A DNA stretch of 64,000 nt from Acidimicrobiaceae bacterium (lineage in GTDB: Bacteria > Actinomycetota > Acidimicrobiia > Acidimicrobiales > Ilumatobacteraceae): NCBI GenBank assembly GCA_947450115.1, contig CANFUE010000004.1, positions 1-64,000 of the forward strand. Reading direction: 5' to 3'. The position numbers were made by a program, and so were the translations under genes. The stretch's first letter is position 1, and every line of letters starts with the position of its first letter. A model generated the notes under the pieces. That model was not told where the DNA came from, did not search any database, and worked only from the letters and a program-made list of their open reading frames with translations. This document shows positions 44,417 to 53,972 of the stretch, one piece after another.

Positions 44417-47158
44417 ATGCCAGACACAACTAAAGACGCAGCAAGCAGCAACCTCCTCTCGCGCGCACATGCCACGAGTATTGAGGAAGTCGCCTCTGCC
44501 TTAGGAACCAGCCCCACCGACGGCATCACTTCCGCTGAGGCCACCGCGCGTCTCACCACTTATGGCGCAAACGAACTTGCTGCGCCCGCAGTGATTCCGG
44601 CGTGGCGAAAGTTGCTCGCACAATTTCAAGACTTGCTCATACTCATTCTCATTGGTGCAGCAATAGTTTCTTTTGCCATCTCAGGGGAACTCAAAACACC
44701 TCTCGTGGTGTTAGTAGTTGTGGTGTTCAATGCAACCCTCGGATTCATCCAAGAAAATCGCGCAGAGAAATCACTTGATGCACTGCGCAAAATGCTCAGT
44801 GCACAAGTGCGGGTCCGGCGCGATCATGCAATTCAACTCATCAACACTTCCCACATTGTTCCCGGCGACATTGTTTTGGTGGAAGCCGGTGACCGCCTCC
44901 CCGCCGATGGTCGCATTGTTTTCGCCAATAACGTAGAGGTAGACGAGTCTGCTATCACGGGTGAAAGTCACCCGGTTGCGAAACATCATGAAATCATTGC
45001 CGAGGCCAATGCCTCATTGGGCGACCGCCATTGCATGGCATATATGAACTCCACCGTCACACGTGGTCGCGCTGAAGTTCTTATTACTCACACCGGAATG
45101 ACCACTGAAATCGGGCGCATTGCCGGATTGCTTGCCTCAACACCCACCGAAAAGACTCCCCTGCAAAAGCAACTCGATGGGCTTGCCCATCAGCTCATCA
45201 TCTTGGCTGGCGTCATCGTCGGCCTCGTTATGGTGGCAAACCTGTTACGTGGAGAATCATTGAGTGATGTACTTCTCACTGCCGTCGCACTTGCAGTTGC
45301 TGCTATTCCTGAGGGCCTCCCTGCGGTCACCGTCGTCACCCTTGCTATTGGAGTAAATCAACTCGCCGGACGCAATGCCATCATTAAACGCCTCGCTGCG
45401 GTGGAAACACTCGGTTGTACCAGCGTCATCTGCAGTGACAAAACAGGAACGCTCACCTTGAACCAGATGACTGCTACTCATTTAGTTTTTGAGGGAAAAA
45501 CTTTTGAAGTATCAGGTGGCGGATACTCTCGCATCGGGTCAATTACAGACATCGCACCAGTAACCGACACACTCATCATCACTGCTCGTGGGCTCGCACT
45601 ATGTGCCGATGCAATGGTGCATCACCGTGGAGAATCTGATGACCTTGTTGGCGACCCAACAGAGGGGGCCCTTGTTGTTCTTGCTGAAAAGCTGCATATA
45701 GAGATTGCCGAAACGCGACGCCAATTCCCTCGAGAAAATGAAGTTCCCTTCGACTCCTCATACAAGTACATGGCAACGGCACATTTCACCACCTCTCCCG
45801 TAGGTGGTCGCACCATGCGCATTTACGTTAAAGGCGCCCCCGATGTGCTCATGGCGCGCTCACAAACTTGCTTGTGGACAAATTCTCGGCCTGTCGATAT
45901 CAACAGTGTTGCCAACGAACTCAATACAACTTATGACTCCATGGCAAGTGAAGGACTTCGGGTGCTTGCCTTAGCAATGCGCGAACTTCCCGAAGAAGAA
46001 TACGAAGAGTTTCTCAGCAATGGAGGTTCACTTTATGACCTCATCAACGAGCTCACCTTGCTCGCACTGGTGGGAATCGTCGACCCACCGCGCCCTGAAG
46101 CTCGTGTTGCTATTGCAGAAGCCCACGCCGCGGGTATTGATGTCAAAATGATTACTGGCGACCATGCAGTTACCGCTGCGAGCATTGGTCGCCAACTAGG
46201 TATTACCGGCCGCGCAATGACTGGCGCAGAGCTCAACGAACTCAGTGACGAAGATCTTGCAGCACAAATTGATGACATCGGTGTCTTTGCAAGAGTGGCT
46301 CCTGAACACAAAATGCGCCTTGTTGCTCAACTCCAGGCAAATGGAAAAGTTGTTGCTATGACCGGTGACGGCGTGAACGATGCCCCTGCTCTCAAAAAAT
46401 CCGACATGGGCATTGCAATGGGCATTACAGGAACGGAAGTATCGAAGGAAGCCGCCACCATGGTGCTCACCGACGATAACTTCGCCACCATCGTTGGTGC
46501 GGTGCGTCAAGGCCGCGCGATTTACCACAACATCATTTCTTTTGTTCGCTTCCAACTGTCCACAGCAATCGGCTTTGCAATGCTCTTTCTTGCAGCTTCA
46601 GTCTTTGGAATTGCCAACGGAAAACCCTTCGCCGCAATCGCTATCTTGTGGGTGAACATCATCATGGATGGGCCGCCCGCAATGGCGCTGGCCTTCGACA
46701 GCCCCACGGCCAATGTGATGCAGAAACTCCCACGTCCTCCCGAGGAACCTATTCTCACGAAACAGCGCTGGATGGCGGTTCTCATATCGTCATTCACCAT
46801 GGCTGCCGGAACGCTTGCGGTTTTGCAGTTGGCACCTGGTGACCCCGCTTACGATGGGTCATCTACTGCCACCACTATGGCCTTTGTGACATTCGTCTTC
46901 TTCCAATTCTTCAACATCTTGAATTCCCGCATGGAGACACACAGCGTCTTGAGCAAAAGAACACTCTCCAACTGGCGACTGTGGGCGGCACTTGCCGCAG
47001 TGGGAGTAATTCAAATTCTGGTCACCATCGTGTCTCCGCTACAAAATCTCTTCCACACCACCAGCATCAGTGTTGGGCAGTGGCTCATCTGTGCACTCGT
47101 TGCGAGCAGCGTGGTCGTCGTGGAAGAAATACGTAAGTTCCTTGCTCGCAGCATGTGA
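44417..47158 (+). CDS. P-type cation-transporting ATPase (P-II, Ca2+-ATPase-like)
   Basis: CSDKTGTLTLNQMTATHLVFEG; VDESAITGESHPV; MTGDGVNDAPALKKSDMGIAMGITGTEVSKEAATMVLTDDNFATIVGAV. Confidence 0.95.
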   Translation: MPDTTKDAASSNLLSRAHATSIEEVASALGTSPTDGITSAEATARLTTYGANELAAPAVIPAWRKLLAQFQDLLILILIGAAIVSFAISGELKTPLVVLVVVVFNATLGFIQENRAEKSLDALRKMLSAQVRVRRDHAIQLINTSHIVPGDIVLVEAGDRLPADGRIVFANNVEVDESAITGESHPVAKHHEIIAEANASLGDRHCMAYMNSTVTRGRAEVLITHTGMTTEIGRIAGLLASTPTEKTPLQKQLDGLAHQLIILAGVIVGLVMVANLLRGESLSDVLLTAVALAVAAIPEGLPAVTVVTLAIGVNQLAGRNAIIKRLAAVETLGCTSVICSDKTGTLTLNQMTATHLVFEGKTFEVSGGGYSRIGSITDIAPVTDTLIITARGLALCADAMVHHRGESDDLVGDPTEGALVVLAEKLHIEIAETRRQFPRENEVPFDSSYKYMATAHFTTSPVGGRTMRIYVKGAPDVLMARSQTCLWTNSRPVDINSVANELNTTYDSMASEGLRVLALAMRELPEEEYEEFLSNGGSLYDLINELTLLALVGIVDPPRPEARVAIAEAHAAGIDVKMITGDHAVTAASIGRQLGITGRAMTGAELNELSDEDLAAQIDDIGVFARVAPEHKMRLVAQLQANGKVVAMTGDGVNDAPALKKSDMGIAMGITGTEVSKEAATMVLTDDNFATIVGAVRQGRAIYHNIISFVRFQLSTAIGFAMLFLAASVFGIANGKPFAAIAILWVNIIMDGPPAMALAFDSPTANVMQKLPRPPEEPILTKQRWMAVLISSFTMAAGTLAVLQLAPGDPAYDGSSTATTMAFVTFVFFQFFNILNSRMETHSVLSKRTLSNWRLWAALAAVGVIQILVTIVSPLQNLFHTTSISVGQWLICALVASSVVVVEEIRKFLARSM

Positions 47159-47215
47159 TGTACCGCAAATACGCAGTTTCGTTCCGATGAGGCTCCATCT
47201 GACAACATAGGAGTA

Positions 47216-47647
47216 ATGGCTGATGGAATCGTTCGCGCTGCTGGTGGAGTTGTTTGGCGTACCAACGGTAACAACCGCGTTGAACTGCTCCTCGTACATC
47301 GCCCTGGCGAAGGTTACGACGACTGGACCTTTCCCAAGGGGAAACGTGACGACATCGATTCAAGTGAGGAAGACTGTGCCATTCGTGAAGTGTGGGAAGA
47401 AACCGGTTACCACTGCCGGCTCGGGCACGAGATTGCTCGCATTAACTACATCGACCGTAAAGGTCGCCCCAAGCGTGTGCGTTACTGGACCATGACCGTG
47501 TCGGGTGGAGCAGAGAGCTACTCAAATGAAGTAGACGCCATGATGTGGATGCCTATCGACCGTGCGCGTAAGAAGATTACTTACGAACGCGACCTACTTG
47601 TTATTGACTGTTTTGAAAACTTCTTACGCTCGGGTCTTACTGAGTAA
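47216..47647 (+). CDS. NUDIX hydrolase
   Basis: WTFPKGKRDDIDSSEEDCAIREVWEETGYHC approximates the Nudix box. Confidence 0.92.
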   Translation: MADGIVRAAGGVVWRTNGNNRVELLLVHRPGEGYDDWTFPKGKRDDIDSSEEDCAIREVWEETGYHCRLGHEIARINYIDRKGRPKRVRYWTMTVSGGAESYSNEVDAMMWMPIDRARKKITYERDLLVIDCFENFLRSGLTE

Positions 47648-48365
47648 GACCGGCATAACCGGTTGTTTCCAATTCGTCTGCAAGCTCGGGTCCGCCTGAT
47701 TTCACAATTTTGCCGGCGGCCAAAATATGCACCACGTCGGGACGAAGTTCTTCCAAGAGCCGCGCATAGTGAGTAATCACCAAGACGCCGAGATTGTCTT
47801 CTTGAGTAGCAGCTTCAACTCGACGTGCGCAGTCGCGTAGTGCGTCGATATCGAGCCCCGAGTCGAGTTCATCGAGAATGGCGAACTTTGGTTTCAATAA
47901 TGCCAACTGCAGTGTTTCATTACGCTTCTTCTCGCCGCCTGAAAGATCGACGTTCATAGAACGCTCTACCAGAGCCATGTCGAAATGAATACGAGCAGCT
48001 TCTGCAACAATTTCGGCGTCGAGTGTTGACGTATTACGACCCCGCGAAGCGTAGGCCTCACGAATGACGTCGTCGAGATGCACTCCAGGTACTTCTGTGG
48101 GGTACTGCATAATGAGATGCAATCCAGCTTGCGCCCGCTGCCATGCAGGCAAAGCGAGAAGGTCTTCACCGTCGAGTGTGACACTTCCACTATGCACGAC
48201 GTAGCCAGGCTTTCCCATGACAACACCCGACAAGGTTGACTTACCGGCACCGTTCGGACCCATGATGGCATGTACTTCACCTGAGCTCAGCGTGAGGTTG
48301 ATGCCATTTAAAATTTGCTTGCCCGGAATACCAGCAACGAGATTTTCGATTTTCAACGTGCTCAT
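47637..48365 (-). CDS. sufC: SufC Fe-S assembly ATPase, copy 2
   Basis: GEVHAIMGPNGAGKSTLSGVVMGKPGY; VDLSGGEKKRNETLQLALLKPKFAILDELDSGLDIDALRDCA; VITHYARLLEELRPDVVHILAAGKIVKSGG. Confidence 0.96.
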   Translation of the reverse strand: MSTLKIENLVAGIPGKQILNGINLTLSSGEVHAIMGPNGAGKSTLSGVVMGKPGYVVHSGSVTLDGEDLLALPAWQRAQAGLHLIMQYPTEVPGVHLDDVIREAYASRGRNTSTLDAEIVAEAARIHFDMALVERSMNVDLSGGEKKRNETLQLALLKPKFAILDELDSGLDIDALRDCARRVEAATQEDNLGVLVITHYARLLEELRPDVVHILAAGKIVKSGGPELADELETTGYAGLTQ

Positions 48366-48697
48366 GACGCTTCTCCATTTTCTGCGCGACGCGTAACGAA
48401 AACTTCGTCGCCATTGGTGCTCACACTAAAAACTTCTACTGGTTGAGTAGCCGGAAAGGTGCTGGGTACACCTGTTTCCAAACTAAATGCACTGCCGTGT
48501 TTCCAACATTCCAATTCCTTTTTTCCACAATGCACTTCACCTTCAGATAAAGAGATGTTGGCGTGGCTGCAACGATCGGCAATGGCATAGAGCGTTTCAT
48601 CGATGCGAATGACCGCAACCGCAACTCCATTGACGTCGACTTTCACTGCAACTCCTTGGCCAAAGTCTTGCGCTAAACCAACGCGTACCGCGCTCAC
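48362..48697 (-). CDS. Rieske-type [2Fe-2S] ferredoxin in the suf operon
   Basis: ADRCSHANISLSEG (CxH) and KKELECWKHGSAFSLETG (CxxH). Confidence 0.92.
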   Translation of the reverse strand: MSAVRVGLAQDFGQGVAVKVDVNGVAVAVIRIDETLYAIADRCSHANISLSEGEVHCGKKELECWKHGSAFSLETGVPSTFPATQPVEVFSVSTNGDEVFVTRRAENGEAS

Positions 48698-49803
48698 TGC
48701 GCACCCGCGTGCAACTTTGCAGCAACTTTGGCCCGCAAGCCCGAGACCACGTCAATTTGTGGCAAGCGCTCAAGAACTTCGTTGAAAAAACCAAGTACTA
48801 CGAGACGTTCCGCAATGTCGGGGTGAATACCACGACTTTCCAAATAGAAACGCTGCTCATCGTCAATTGGCCCAACTGTGCTGGCATGGCTGCATTTCAC
48901 ATCGTTTGTTTCAATTTCTAGGTTCGGCACGCTTTCAGCCCACGCGCCATGCGACAACGTGAGGTTGCGGTTCGTTTGGTAGGCCTGTGACCCATGAGCT
49001 TCATGCTCAATGCGAATGAGGCCCGTGTACACGCTCTTTGCAGTGTCTTGAACTGCACCCTTGAAGAGCAAGTCGCTCGATGTGCGCGGAGCAATGTGAG
49101 TTTGCAATGTACGGAAATCGTGCATTTGAGTTTTGTCGGCGAAGTAGAGCGCAACTTGTTGTGTTGTTGCACCAATACCTACCAAGCGAGCTTCCGTGCG
49201 CACGCGGGCGTAATCGCCACCAAGCGCAACGGTAAACAACCGTGTGGTGGAATCTCGCTCACCCAAAGACTGTTGATGAGCAATTTTCCATGTTTTATTG
49301 CCGAGTTCATTAATGGCAATGTAAGTAACACGTGCTGATTGTGCAGCACGAATTTCAACAACAGGCGCGATGAGCGACGAAATATCGTCTGCCGATAAGA
49401 AATGCTCAACCACTGTGACTTCGCTGTTTTCTGCAGCGTCGATGATAAGCCGCGGAGCAGCAAGTACACCTGAAATGGAAAGCGTTCGTGTAATAACAAT
49501 GGGGCTGGCATACGACTTACCACGAGCAGTTTTAACAGTGATGATGTCGGCATGTGCCCCACTGCAATGGATGGCGTTAATTTCTGCAAATGCATCGACA
49601 GGAATGGGCATGGCGATTCCGCACTCGCCCACCGCTGCGCCTTGCACAACAATGCCGGCAACATCGGCTGGCGCATCAACGCGATTTTCTACTGACCCTG
49701 CAACAAAAGAGTCGAGGCTCAGTTCTTCAATACGGCTATAACGCCATATTTCTTCTTCGGCTGTAGGCAATACCACGCCTGGGTAGTGAGCAGTGCTGCT
49801 CAT
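48694..49803 (-). CDS. sufD: SufD Fe-S assembly scaffold
   Basis: SufBD-family C-terminus: DLLFKGAVQDTAKSVYTGLIRIEHEAHGSQAYQTNRNLTLSHGAWAESVPNLEIETNDVKCSHASTVGPIDDEQRFYLESRGI. Confidence 0.95.
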   Translation of the reverse strand: MSSTAHYPGVVLPTAEEEIWRYSRIEELSLDSFVAGSVENRVDAPADVAGIVVQGAAVGECGIAMPIPVDAFAEINAIHCSGAHADIITVKTARGKSYASPIVITRTLSISGVLAAPRLIIDAAENSEVTVVEHFLSADDISSLIAPVVEIRAAQSARVTYIAINELGNKTWKIAHQQSLGERDSTTRLFTVALGGDYARVRTEARLVGIGATTQQVALYFADKTQMHDFRTLQTHIAPRTSSDLLFKGAVQDTAKSVYTGLIRIEHEAHGSQAYQTNRNLTLSHGAWAESVPNLEIETNDVKCSHASTVGPIDDEQRFYLESRGIHPDIAERLVVLGFFNEVLERLPQIDVVSGLRAKVAAKLHAGAQ

Positions 49804-50138
49804 TTTTTTCCTCCAAATCGCCACCAGCGGCGACGCTTTTTGTCGTGTGAAAACTCTTCTATATAACTGCGCCCTACGGCATTAATAATTTCCTCTGCCG
49901 CATCGAGTACTGCCGCAGCTGTTCCGTCGTCGAGACCTGGCGGTTCAGTAGGAGTACGTGGTGCGATAGCACTTCCGTGAACCCAAGCGACGTCGGCTAG
50001 ACGCCGTTCATAACATGCACAATTTTCTGGGCAACGCCACGGGGCATCGGGAGCCATGTCGAGGGTGCACTTACGTACTGCATCGCCATTTGAATAGGTA
50101 CGTGTTTCGTAGTGCTTGCATTCGGTTCGCATTGGCAT
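49800..50138 (-). CDS. Cysteine-rich small protein encoded between sufB and sufD
   Basis: ~112 aa from MPMRTECKHYETRTYSNGDAVRKCTLDMAPDAPWRCPENCACYERRLADVAW. TGATG junction with sufB and ATGA overlap with sufD. Cys spacing C-x16-C-x11-C-x3-C-x1-C. Confidence 0.8.
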   Translation of the reverse strand: MPMRTECKHYETRTYSNGDAVRKCTLDMAPDAPWRCPENCACYERRLADVAWVHGSAIAPRTPTEPPGLDDGTAAAVLDAAEEIINAVGRSYIEEFSHDKKRRRWWRFGGKK

Positions 50139-51538
50139 CAGCCAACCGAACCTTCCATCTGCAACTCGATGAGTCGGCTCCATTCCACTGCATATTCCAT
50201 AGGCAATGTACGAGTGACGGGTTCGATGAATCCGTTGACCACCATGCTCATGGCTTGCTCTTGTGAGAGGCCACGGCTTTGGAGGTAAAAGAGTTGCTCA
50301 TCGGCAATTTTCGACACGGTGGCTTCATGGCCAATTTGTGCGTCGCGCTCGCCCACTTCCATGTAAGGCAAGGTGCGTGATTCGCTTTCTTCATCGAGAA
50401 TGAGTGCGTCACATTGCACATGGCTCTTGCAGCCATAAGCGCCTTCTTCAATACGGACTAAGCCGCGATACGTGGTGACGCCACCATCTTTTGAAATAGA
50501 CTTCGACACAATTTTTGATGAGGTCTCTGGTGCTGCGTGCACCATTTTTGCTCCAGCATCTTGATGTTGGCCAGCGCCGGCATAGGCAACCGACAACACT
50601 TCACCCGTTGCTTTTGGCCCCACCAAGTACACGCTTGGGTACTTCATGGTGAGCTTTGAACCAATGTTGCCATCGATCCACTCCATGTGACCTTCTGCCT
50701 CAACACGTGCGCGCTTAGTAACCAAGTTATAAACGTTTGGTGACCAGTTCTGAATGGTGGTGTAGGTAACGCGAGCACTTGGCTTCACCACAATTTCCAC
50801 AACTGCCGAGTGCAGCGAATCGCTGGTGTAAACAGGCGCAGAGCAACCTTCGATGTAATGCACTTTTGAACCTTCGTCGGCAATGATGAGCGTGCGCTCA
50901 AATTGACCGGCATTTTCCGAGTTAATACGGAAGTACGCCTGCAATGGCATTTCACATTCCACGCCTGGTGGAACATAAATGAATGAGCCACCCGACCATA
51001 CCGATGTGTTCAAGGCAGAGAACTTGTTGTCGCCTGGAGGAATAACGGTGCCGAAGTACTGCTTCACGAGGTCTGGATACTCACGCAATGCGGTATCCAT
51101 GTCGCAGAACAAAATGCCCTGAGCTTCAAGGTCTTCGCGGTTGCGGTGAAAAACCACTTCTGATTCGTACTGTGCTGTAACACCAGCGAGGTACTTGCGT
51201 TCCGCTTCAGGGATACCAAGCTTTTCGTAAGTGAGCTTCATTTGTTCAGGAAGATCGTCCCACTCATCAACTTGCTCGGTGGCGGGCTTCAAGTAGTAGT
51301 AAATATCTTGGAAATCGATGTCGGGCATGTTGTCGGCAAACCACTTCGCCATTGGCTTGCGGTCGAACATCTTGAGCGAACGCAGGCGCATTTCGCGCAT
51401 CCATTCAGGTTCGCCCTTCCACCATGAAATTTGCTCAACAACACCATCGTCTAAGCCCTTGGCTGGCTGGAAGGCATATTCAACGTTGTCGCTCCAACCC
51501 AATTGGTATTTGCTGAGATCAAGATCGAATGTACTCAT
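50138..51538 (-). CDS. sufB: SufB Fe-S assembly scaffold
   Basis: FRINSENAGQFERTLIIADEGSKVHYIEGCSAPVYTSDSLHSAVVEIVVKPSARVTYTTIQNWSPNVYNLVTKRA; SRTLPYMEVGERDAQIGHEATVSKIADEQLFYLQSRGL. Confidence 0.97.
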   Translation of the reverse strand: MSTFDLDLSKYQLGWSDNVEYAFQPAKGLDDGVVEQISWWKGEPEWMREMRLRSLKMFDRKPMAKWFADNMPDIDFQDIYYYLKPATEQVDEWDDLPEQMKLTYEKLGIPEAERKYLAGVTAQYESEVVFHRNREDLEAQGILFCDMDTALREYPDLVKQYFGTVIPPGDNKFSALNTSVWSGGSFIYVPPGVECEMPLQAYFRINSENAGQFERTLIIADEGSKVHYIEGCSAPVYTSDSLHSAVVEIVVKPSARVTYTTIQNWSPNVYNLVTKRARVEAEGHMEWIDGNIGSKLTMKYPSVYLVGPKATGEVLSVAYAGAGQHQDAGAKMVHAAPETSSKIVSKSISKDGGVTTYRGLVRIEEGAYGCKSHVQCDALILDEESESRTLPYMEVGERDAQIGHEATVSKIADEQLFYLQSRGLSQEQAMSMVVNGFIEPVTRTLPMEYAVEWSRLIELQMEGSVG

Positions 51539-51624
51539 GGGGGACTCCTCGACTGCCGCGACCTACGCGGCTACATCTCTAATTAACACTACGGCCATAG
51601 TAACAATTCAGCGCAACGACTACA

Positions 51625-51636
51625 CCACTCAAGTGG
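51625..51636. promoter_or_regulatory. Short palindrome CCACT-CA-AGTGG in the sufB/ychF divergent region
   Basis: Perfect 5-bp inverted repeat with 2-bp centre, about 90 bp upstream of sufB; possible regulator site. Confidence 0.3.
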
Positions 51637-51704
51637 GCTTATTTTGCACCAATGTCCTCATCAACCTGAACCGACCGGAAGATCGTTAGCCTGCCACGAC
51701 CACT

Positions 51705-52802
51705 ATGGAACGCTTCGGACTTGTTGGTCTCCCCAACGCAGGTAAATCATCTCTCTACAACGCCCTCACGGGAGGCGGCGCATTAGCTGCTCCCTATGCC
51801 TTTGCGACGAAAGACCCCAATATTGGAGTGGCCCGCGTGCCCGACACCCGTCTCGACCAACTGGCCATCATGTCGAAGACCCAAAAGACCGTTCATGCCA
51901 CGGTGCAGGTGGTCGACATTGGAGGCATTGTTGAAGGCGCAAGCAAAGGTGAAGGCCTCGGCAACAAATTCCTTGCCAACATCCGCGAGGTTGAAGCAAC
52001 TGTATTTGTGTTGCGAGCCTTTGAAGACGACGACGTGCCTGGGCCATCTGACCCACTTGAACATTTGCGCATCGTCGAGCTTGAACTGGCACTTGCCGAC
52101 CTCGAAACTGTGGAATCGCGTTTACCGCGTTTGCAAAAATCTTCAAAACTCGATAAATCGGTATTAGAAGAAGTTGCGGCACTCGAAGTTGCGCTCACCT
52201 CACTCAGTGAAGGTATTCCGCTCTACCGTGCCGGGCTCAGTGCAGATATTCGATTGGCTCTTGCACCACACTTCTTGCTCACTAACCGTCGCGTACTTGC
52301 AGTGGTCAATGTTGGCGAAAATGAACTCGACAAAATTCCCGAAGCAGAAGCAAGCGTTCGTGCCGAGCTGGCTCCCCCGGGTTCTGCAAGTGCTGCAGAA
52401 GTAGAAGTCCTTGGCATGAGTGTGCAACTAGAAGCAGAAGCAGCACAACTCGACGAGGCAGACCGCGCAGAGATGCTTGGCGAACTTGGTCTGGGTGAAG
52501 GAGCTTTGCCACGCATGGTACGTAGTGCCTACCACTTGCTCGGTCTGCGCACATTTATTACTACTGGCGAAAAAGAAACCCGTGCCTGGACCTTTAATGC
52601 GGGGGCAAAAGCACCCGAATGTGCAGGAAAAATCCACTCCGACCTGCAACGTGGATTCATTCGCGCCGAGGTCATTGCCTGGGATGAACTTTTAGAAATT
52701 GGTTCATGGAATGGGGCAAAAGATCTTGGCAAAATTCGTTCTGAAGGCAAAGAATACGAAGTAATTGACGGAGACGTCATGGAAATTCGCTTCAACGTTT
52801 AG
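51705..52802 (+). CDS. ychF: Redox-regulated ATPase YchF (OLA1-like)
   Basis: [88 protein letters not shown]. Confidence 0.96.
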   Translation: MERFGLVGLPNAGKSSLYNALTGGGALAAPYAFATKDPNIGVARVPDTRLDQLAIMSKTQKTVHATVQVVDIGGIVEGASKGEGLGNKFLANIREVEATVFVLRAFEDDDVPGPSDPLEHLRIVELELALADLETVESRLPRLQKSSKLDKSVLEEVAALEVALTSLSEGIPLYRAGLSADIRLALAPHFLLTNRRVLAVVNVGENELDKIPEAEASVRAELAPPGSASAAEVEVLGMSVQLEAEAAQLDEADRAEMLGELGLGEGALPRMVRSAYHLLGLRTFITTGEKETRAWTFNAGAKAPECAGKIHSDLQRGFIRAEVIAWDELLEIGSWNGAKDLGKIRSEGKEYEVIDGDVMEIRFNV

Positions 52803-52804
52803 AT

Positions 52805-53512
52805 CTATTTACACGCACCTAAAACTGCTGCATACGCTTCGCCACCACGTTGATACTGGCCATAATCAAGCAATGCTCGGTACCACGTTCCTTGAATTTT
52901 CAAGTTGTAACACGTCGCAAAATTGGGAATTGTCGCTGTAAATTTCCCTGCAATGTAAGCACCTTTTGTTACAGCAACACGCACAGTTACCTTTGCGCGA
53001 GCATATTTTTTCCACACTTCAGAATAAATGCGTGGGTGATACCCCGAGCATGACCAGCCATCGCAACCACCGATATACGGCTTGCCCTCAGCTACAAAAT
53101 TTTTACCATTCGACAAACTCCATAGCGCGCCAACATCAACCGCAAATTGTTGAGCGATTTCCATTGGGGCTCCCTTCGGAGCTTTCCCTAATTGGGGAAT
53201 GCTCACCACATCCCACTCCAATGCACTCGTTACTACTCGCGCTCGGGTGGCATAAATATAGTCACATTGCATATTCCAAAACTTCTGGAGGCGCTTGTTG
53301 CAATCGGCGCCCCAAGCAGGGAGCCAAATTTTCTGTGTTGGATCTAACAGCGAAGTACTGCAGGTCAGACCACTCGACTTTTGTGAACTCCCCAGCGCTG
53401 TACACGCGGATCCCACTATGGGTTTTGCCATTACAACATGCTCCATGCACACAATGCTGGTAGCTGCAATCACTACGCAGGCAAGCGGCTTTGTGAATTT
53501 CACCTTTCGTAC
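52805..53512 (-). CDS. Secreted hypothetical protein, multiple Cys
   Basis: Signal-like N-terminus KFTKPLACVVIAATSIVCMEHVVMA followed by a Cys-containing exported domain; start codon uncertain (a GTG near 53503/53512, or the ATG at 53569). Confidence 0.6.
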   Translation of the reverse strand, partial: VRKVKFTKPLACVVIAATSIVCMEHVVMAKPIVGSACTALGSSQKSSGLTCSTSLLDPTQKIWLPAWGADCNKRLQKFWNMQCDYIYATRARVVTSALEWDVVSIPQLGKAPKGAPMEIAQQFAVDVGALWSLSNGKNFVAEGKPYIGGCDGWSCSGYHPRIYSEVWKKYARAKVTVRVAVTKGAYIAGKFTATIPNFATCYNLKIQGTWYRALLDYGQYQRGGEAYAAVLGACK

Positions 53513-53567
53513 GGTATCGGCAGGAAGAACACCCGTGCGACTAACCTCGTAAGAAAGCAAGAGTCTC

Positions 53568-53972
53568 ATGAGAAAAAATTCCTCCCCACAATCACCTTCT
53601 TCACGAGAAGCACTCACCACCGGATGGCTCATGCTCGACGACAAAGTGCTAGCGAGCATTTCATCTGCTGAGTCACGCAAAGCACGCCGTATTGGGCTTC
53701 GCGGTGTGGAACGCATCAACACCCCACTTTTCCTTCAGCCATGCAGATGGGTCCACACTTTTGGCATGAAAACTCCACTCTCTGTCCTTTACATCAACAA
53801 CGGTGGTGAAGTTGTCAAAATTCAGGAACTCAAAAAGAATCGTTTACCACTGCCCGTCGTAAAGGCACGTTGTGTTCTCGAAGCCGACGCCGATGCTCCA
53901 CGACGGTGGAATCTCCACGTAGGCGACGTTGTGGAAATTCGATTTGCTCAAGATGCGCGAGTTGCATCATGA
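53568..53972 (+). CDS. DUF192 family protein
   Basis: GLRGVERINTPLFLQPCRWVHTFGMKTPLSVLYINNGGEVVKIQELKKNRLPLPVVKARCVLEAD. Confidence 0.8.
   Translation: MRKNSSPQSPSSREALTTGWLMLDDKVLASISSAESRKARRIGLRGVERINTPLFLQPCRWVHTFGMKTPLSVLYINNGGEVVKIQELKKNRLPLPVVKARCVLEADADAPRRWNLHVGDVVEIRFAQDARVAS

Noticed and set aside
53870-53968. Extended N-terminus of RsmI (MCSRSRRRCSTTVESPRR...)
   Set aside because: Out-of-frame translation of the DUF192 gene; RsmI family starts at MSGQLILVATPIGNLG (ATG 53969).
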